NCBI GenBank assembly: GCA_019416065.1
Contig: DXYB01000043.1
Location: 1-16,955, forward strand
Length of the DNA: 16,955 nt
Source: Acidaminococcus sp.
GTDB taxonomy: Bacteria > Bacillota > Negativicutes > Acidaminococcales > Acidaminococcaceae
Reading direction: 5' to 3'
Shown here piece by piece: positions 14,813 to 16,955 of this stretch. How positions within the stretch are numbered: the first letter of the stretch is position 1; the number at the start of each line of letters is the position of its first letter. The notes below the pieces were generated by a model. That model was not told where the DNA came from. It saw nothing but the letters and a program-made list of their open reading frames with translations, and searched no databases. The position numbers and the translations under genes are program-made.

Positions 14813-14821
14813 ATTATATCA
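14813..14821 (-). promoter_or_regulatory. Promoter of the 523-residue gene (extended -10)
   Basis: On the minus strand TGATATAAT (14821-14813) is the same extended -10 element as found before potA. No good -35 is present. The start would be near 14806, about 60 bases before the ATG. Confidence 0.5.
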
Positions 14822-14844
14822 TAATTGGTCAAAAAGTCGAAATT

Positions 14845-14873
14845 AGGAACGTGCCATAGCACGTTCCTTTTTG
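14845..14873. terminator. Hairpin between ftsH and the 523-residue gene
   Basis: AGGAACGTGC (14845-14854) and GCACGTTCCT (14859-14868) pair perfectly around CATA. The T run (five, 14868-14872) is on the plus side; in the ftsH direction the stem is followed by AATTTCGACTTTTT, a poorer tail. It probably ends ftsH, perhaps inefficiently, and would block antisense transcription into ftsH. Confidence 0.65.
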
Positions 14874-14888
14874 TTCTTGCGTTTAGTT

Positions 14889-16802
14889 TTACGTATTGGG
14901 CTGCAAATTCGCAGCAGATTGCGATTCTATAGAAGGAGCCCCTACAGCTTGGGGTTCGCCTTCTTTAACAATTTCTTCCGGTTTTTTATCTTGCAGGATC
15001 GCCATGAATTCCTCGCCGGTAATGGTTTCTTTCTGCAACAGATACGCAGCCAGTTTATCCATCATATCCTTACGGGCGCTAAGAATCGTCTTAGCTTCCT
15101 CATGGGCTTTTTTCACCAGAGCAAACACCGCTTCATCAATTTTGGCAGCCGTTTCTTCTGCACAAGCCAGTGACATATCTCCGTCTAAATATTGGCTGTT
15201 GACAGTAGCCAGTGCCACCATATCAAACACATCCGTCATTCCGTACCGGGTAATCATGGCCCGCGCCAGTTTTGTCGCCTGCTCAATATCATTGGATGCA
15301 CCGGTTGTTACCTGGTTAAAAATAACTTCTTCTGCACTCCTGCCACCGGTAAGCGTAACAATTTTGTTATATAGTTCTTCTTTGCTCAGGAGTACTTTTT
15401 CCTGGGTATCCACCTGCATGGTATACCCCAGTGCCCCGCTGGTCCGGGGAATAATCGTTATCTTACGCACCGGTGCTGAATGGGTCTGGGTTGCAGCAAC
15501 CAAAGCATGCCCTATTTCATGGTAAGCAATGACTTTCTTCTCTTCCTTCGAAATCACTGCACCTTTCCGCTGCGCCCCGGCAATCACTACTTCCACAGAT
15601 TCTTCCAAATCTTCCTGGATCACTTCCATGCGTCCCATGCGTACGGCCCGCAGGGCAGCTTCATTAACAATATTGGCAAGTTCTGCACCGGAAGCCCCGC
15701 TGGTTGCTAGCGCGATATCATGAAAATTAACATCCGGAGACATCTTCACATCATGGGAATGTACTTTCAAAATCGCTTCCCTGCCAGGAAGATCCGGTAA
15801 TTCTACAGGCACCCGACGATCAAAACGACCAGGCCGTAGCAGCGCTTTGTCCAATACTTCCGGACGGTTGGTAGCAGCCAGAATGATTACACCTTTACTA
15901 CCGTCAAATCCATCCATCTCAGCCAATAATTGGTTCAGAGTCTGTTCCCGTTCATCGTTACTACCAAAGGCCCCACTATCCCGTTTTTTCCCAATGGCAT
16001 CAATTTCATCGATAAATACAATACACGGGGCTTTTTCCTGGGCTTGTTTAAATAAGTCCCTGACACGGGCTGCCCCCATACCTACGAACATTTCAATGAA
16101 TTCGGAGCCGGAAATAGAAAAGAACGGAACTTTTGCTTCTCCTGCTACTGCTCTTGCCAAAAGCGTCTTTCCTGTACCAGGAGGGCCTACCAGCAACACG
16201 CCTTTAGGCATGGTAGCACCAATGGCTTTGTATTTAGAGGGATTATGGAGGAAATTGACAATTTCCTGCAGAGCCTCTTTTGCCTCATCCTGTCCCGCCA
16301 CATTTTGAAACGTCACACCGGTCTGAGATTCTATGTACACTTTGGCATTACTTTTGCCAAAGTTCATCATGCCGCCCCCGCCCAGCCGAGGCCCTAAGAA
16401 TCGCATTAACAATTGTCCAATGATCATAAAAATCAAAAAGGGCAGAATCCAATTATTGAAGAACTTTACAAGAGGAGAATCCTCTTTAGGAATGACCTGG
16501 GAAAATTCCACCTTAGCTTTTACCAGGCGGCTGACAAGCTCTGGATCATTGACCCGACCAGTCACGTAAATTTGTTCTTTCCCGTCCTTCTGGCACAAAA
16601 GCGCTATCCGGTCATTGGTAATTTCTACTTTAGAAGCTTTTCCCTCATCCACCATCTGCAAGAAATTACTGTAACTGACCTCATTCACCTTAGTCTGAAA
16701 GAACATGGGCGTAATAATCGTATTAATAATTAAAATGATCAGTATGGCTGCGATGTAGTAATACCGAACTTGTTTTTCGTGTTTGTTGGGATCTTCGTTC
16801 AT
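14889..16802 (-). CDS. ftsH: ATP-dependent zinc metalloprotease FtsH
   Basis: Membrane-bound AAA protease that degrades misfolded membrane proteins and short-lived regulators. In order: membrane span 1 (about 14-35), an extracytoplasmic domain (36-117), span 2 (118-137), the AAA module with Walker A GPPGTGKT (206-213), Walker B IVFIDE (261-266) and the second region of homology LLRPGRFDRR (321-330), then the M41 protease domain with HEIGH (428-432) and the third zinc ligand Asp505 (SNDIEQAT). The usual motif is HEAGH; the Ile is a mild change that keeps both zinc histidines and the glutamate. The C-terminal tail is Pro/Glu/Gln-rich. The start is the ATG at 16802, with AGAAGGT 6 bases before; the open frame reaches a GTG at 16820 that overlaps this site. 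Length is 637 residues, normal. Confidence 0.97.
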   Translation of the reverse strand: MNEDPNKHEKQVRYYYIAAILIILIINTIITPMFFQTKVNEVSYSNFLQMVDEGKASKVEITNDRIALLCQKDGKEQIYVTGRVNDPELVSRLVKAKVEFSQVIPKEDSPLVKFFNNWILPFLIFMIIGQLLMRFLGPRLGGGGMMNFGKSNAKVYIESQTGVTFQNVAGQDEAKEALQEIVNFLHNPSKYKAIGATMPKGVLLVGPPGTGKTLLARAVAGEAKVPFFSISGSEFIEMFVGMGAARVRDLFKQAQEKAPCIVFIDEIDAIGKKRDSGAFGSNDEREQTLNQLLAEMDGFDGSKGVIILAATNRPEVLDKALLRPGRFDRRVPVELPDLPGREAILKVHSHDVKMSPDVNFHDIALATSGASGAELANIVNEAALRAVRMGRMEVIQEDLEESVEVVIAGAQRKGAVISKEEKKVIAYHEIGHALVAATQTHSAPVRKITIIPRTSGALGYTMQVDTQEKVLLSKEELYNKIVTLTGGRSAEEVIFNQVTTGASNDIEQATKLARAMITRYGMTDVFDMVALATVNSQYLDGDMSLACAEETAAKIDEAVFALVKKAHEEAKTILSARKDMMDKLAAYLLQKETITGEEFMAILQDKKPEEIVKEGEPQAVGAPSIESQSAANLQPNT

Positions 16803-16852
16803 TCTGTTACCTTCTTTCACTAAGAATCAATCAACCATTAAAAACTTGCTCT

Positions 16853-16880
16853 ATTATACCATACTTCCGGCAAGAACCAA
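16853..16880 (-). promoter_or_regulatory. ftsH promoter
   Basis: On the minus strand TTGGTT (16880-16875), a 16-base spacer and TATAAT (16858-16853), extended by TGG just before it. The start would be near 16846, about 44 bases before the ftsH ATG. No CIRCE or other heat-shock operator is visible. Confidence 0.65.
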
Positions 16881-16908
16881 TAGAAAGCACAAATTTTCTA
16901 CAGACAGC

Positions 16909-16936
16909 AAAAGACCCCGCACGATTGTGCGGGGTC
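16909..16936 (-). terminator. Terminator of a minus-strand gene beyond the right edge
   Basis: GACCCCGCAC (16913-16922) and GTGCGGGGTC (16927-16936) pair perfectly around GATT, followed on the minus strand by TTTTGCTG. The T run side shows that it ends a minus-strand gene located to the right of the window. ftsH therefore starts a new transcript at its own promoter, though read-through cannot be excluded. Confidence 0.8.
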
Positions 16937-16955
16937 AATCTCTTTACCGGCAGCT

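Noticed and set aside
14896..15525. 209-codon open frame on the plus strand opposite ftsH
   Set aside because: Ser/Ala-rich translation typical of the complement of an AAA protease gene; no start signal.
16937..16955. C-terminus of the next minus-strand gene (a possible stop at 16946-16944)
   Set aside because: Only three codons would be visible and other frames are equally possible; the terminator alone supports a gene beyond the edge.
1..16955. CRISPR arrays, insertion sequences, integrase sites, tRNA or rRNA
   Set aside because: No spaced direct repeats, no transposase-like frames, and no tRNA or rRNA signatures were seen on either strand.

Overview
The window looks like a chromosomal segment of an anaerobic, amino-acid-fermenting Firmicute with roughly balanced base composition. 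I favour the Negativicutes (an Acidaminococcus/Phascolarctobacterium-like organism). This rests on the gene content (a sodium/glutamate symporter beside formiminoglutamate and formyl-folate enzymes, a glmS ribozyme, strong AGGAGG ribosome sites) and is an inference, not proof. I see no phage, insertion sequence, CRISPR array, tRNA or rRNA.

Layout. At the left edge a plus-strand gene probably ends (stop at 41-43) in front of a terminator hairpin. Then come nadC (NAD synthesis) and glmS (glucosamine-6-phosphate synthase), both on the minus strand. A clear glmS ribozyme lies in the glmS leader (about 2963-3104). Divergent from glmS is the polyamine uptake operon potA-potB-potC-potD, with overlapping or nearly touching genes. 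It ends in a 64-base inverted repeat shared with the convergent gltS gene. gltS has its own extended -10 promoter. Next is the minus-strand operon ftcD-fhs-fchA. Divergent from it is a two-gene plus-strand unit: a HutD-family protein and a short formate/nitrite-family (FNT) channel. A terminator then separates a 523-residue, probably all-helical protein of unknown function, and the window ends with ftsH and the terminator of a further minus-strand gene outside the right edge.

How the genes work together. FtcD moves the formimino group of formiminoglutamate (from histidine breakdown) to tetrahydrofolate and releases glutamate. FchA removes ammonia to give methenyl-tetrahydrofolate. After a FolD step not encoded here, Fhs can run in reverse, giving formate and ATP. 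The divergent FNT channel is a natural exit route for formate, and HutD belongs to the histidine-utilisation gene family. GltS can move the glutamate. Taken together, 7056-13080 reads as a formimino-to-formate energy and glutamate module. It lacks hutH, hutU, hutI and folD, which must be elsewhere if the pathway is complete.

Several starts were moved inward from the longest open frame because a strong ribosome site, and for nadC also a promoter, fixes the real start: nadC, potB, gltS, fhs, hutD and ftsH. No wholly new system is evident. The points most worth following are the possible poly-A slippage site at the end of the 523-residue gene, the short FNT channel next to the folate operon, the interrupted palindrome over the predicted ftcD transcription start, and the ribozyme.
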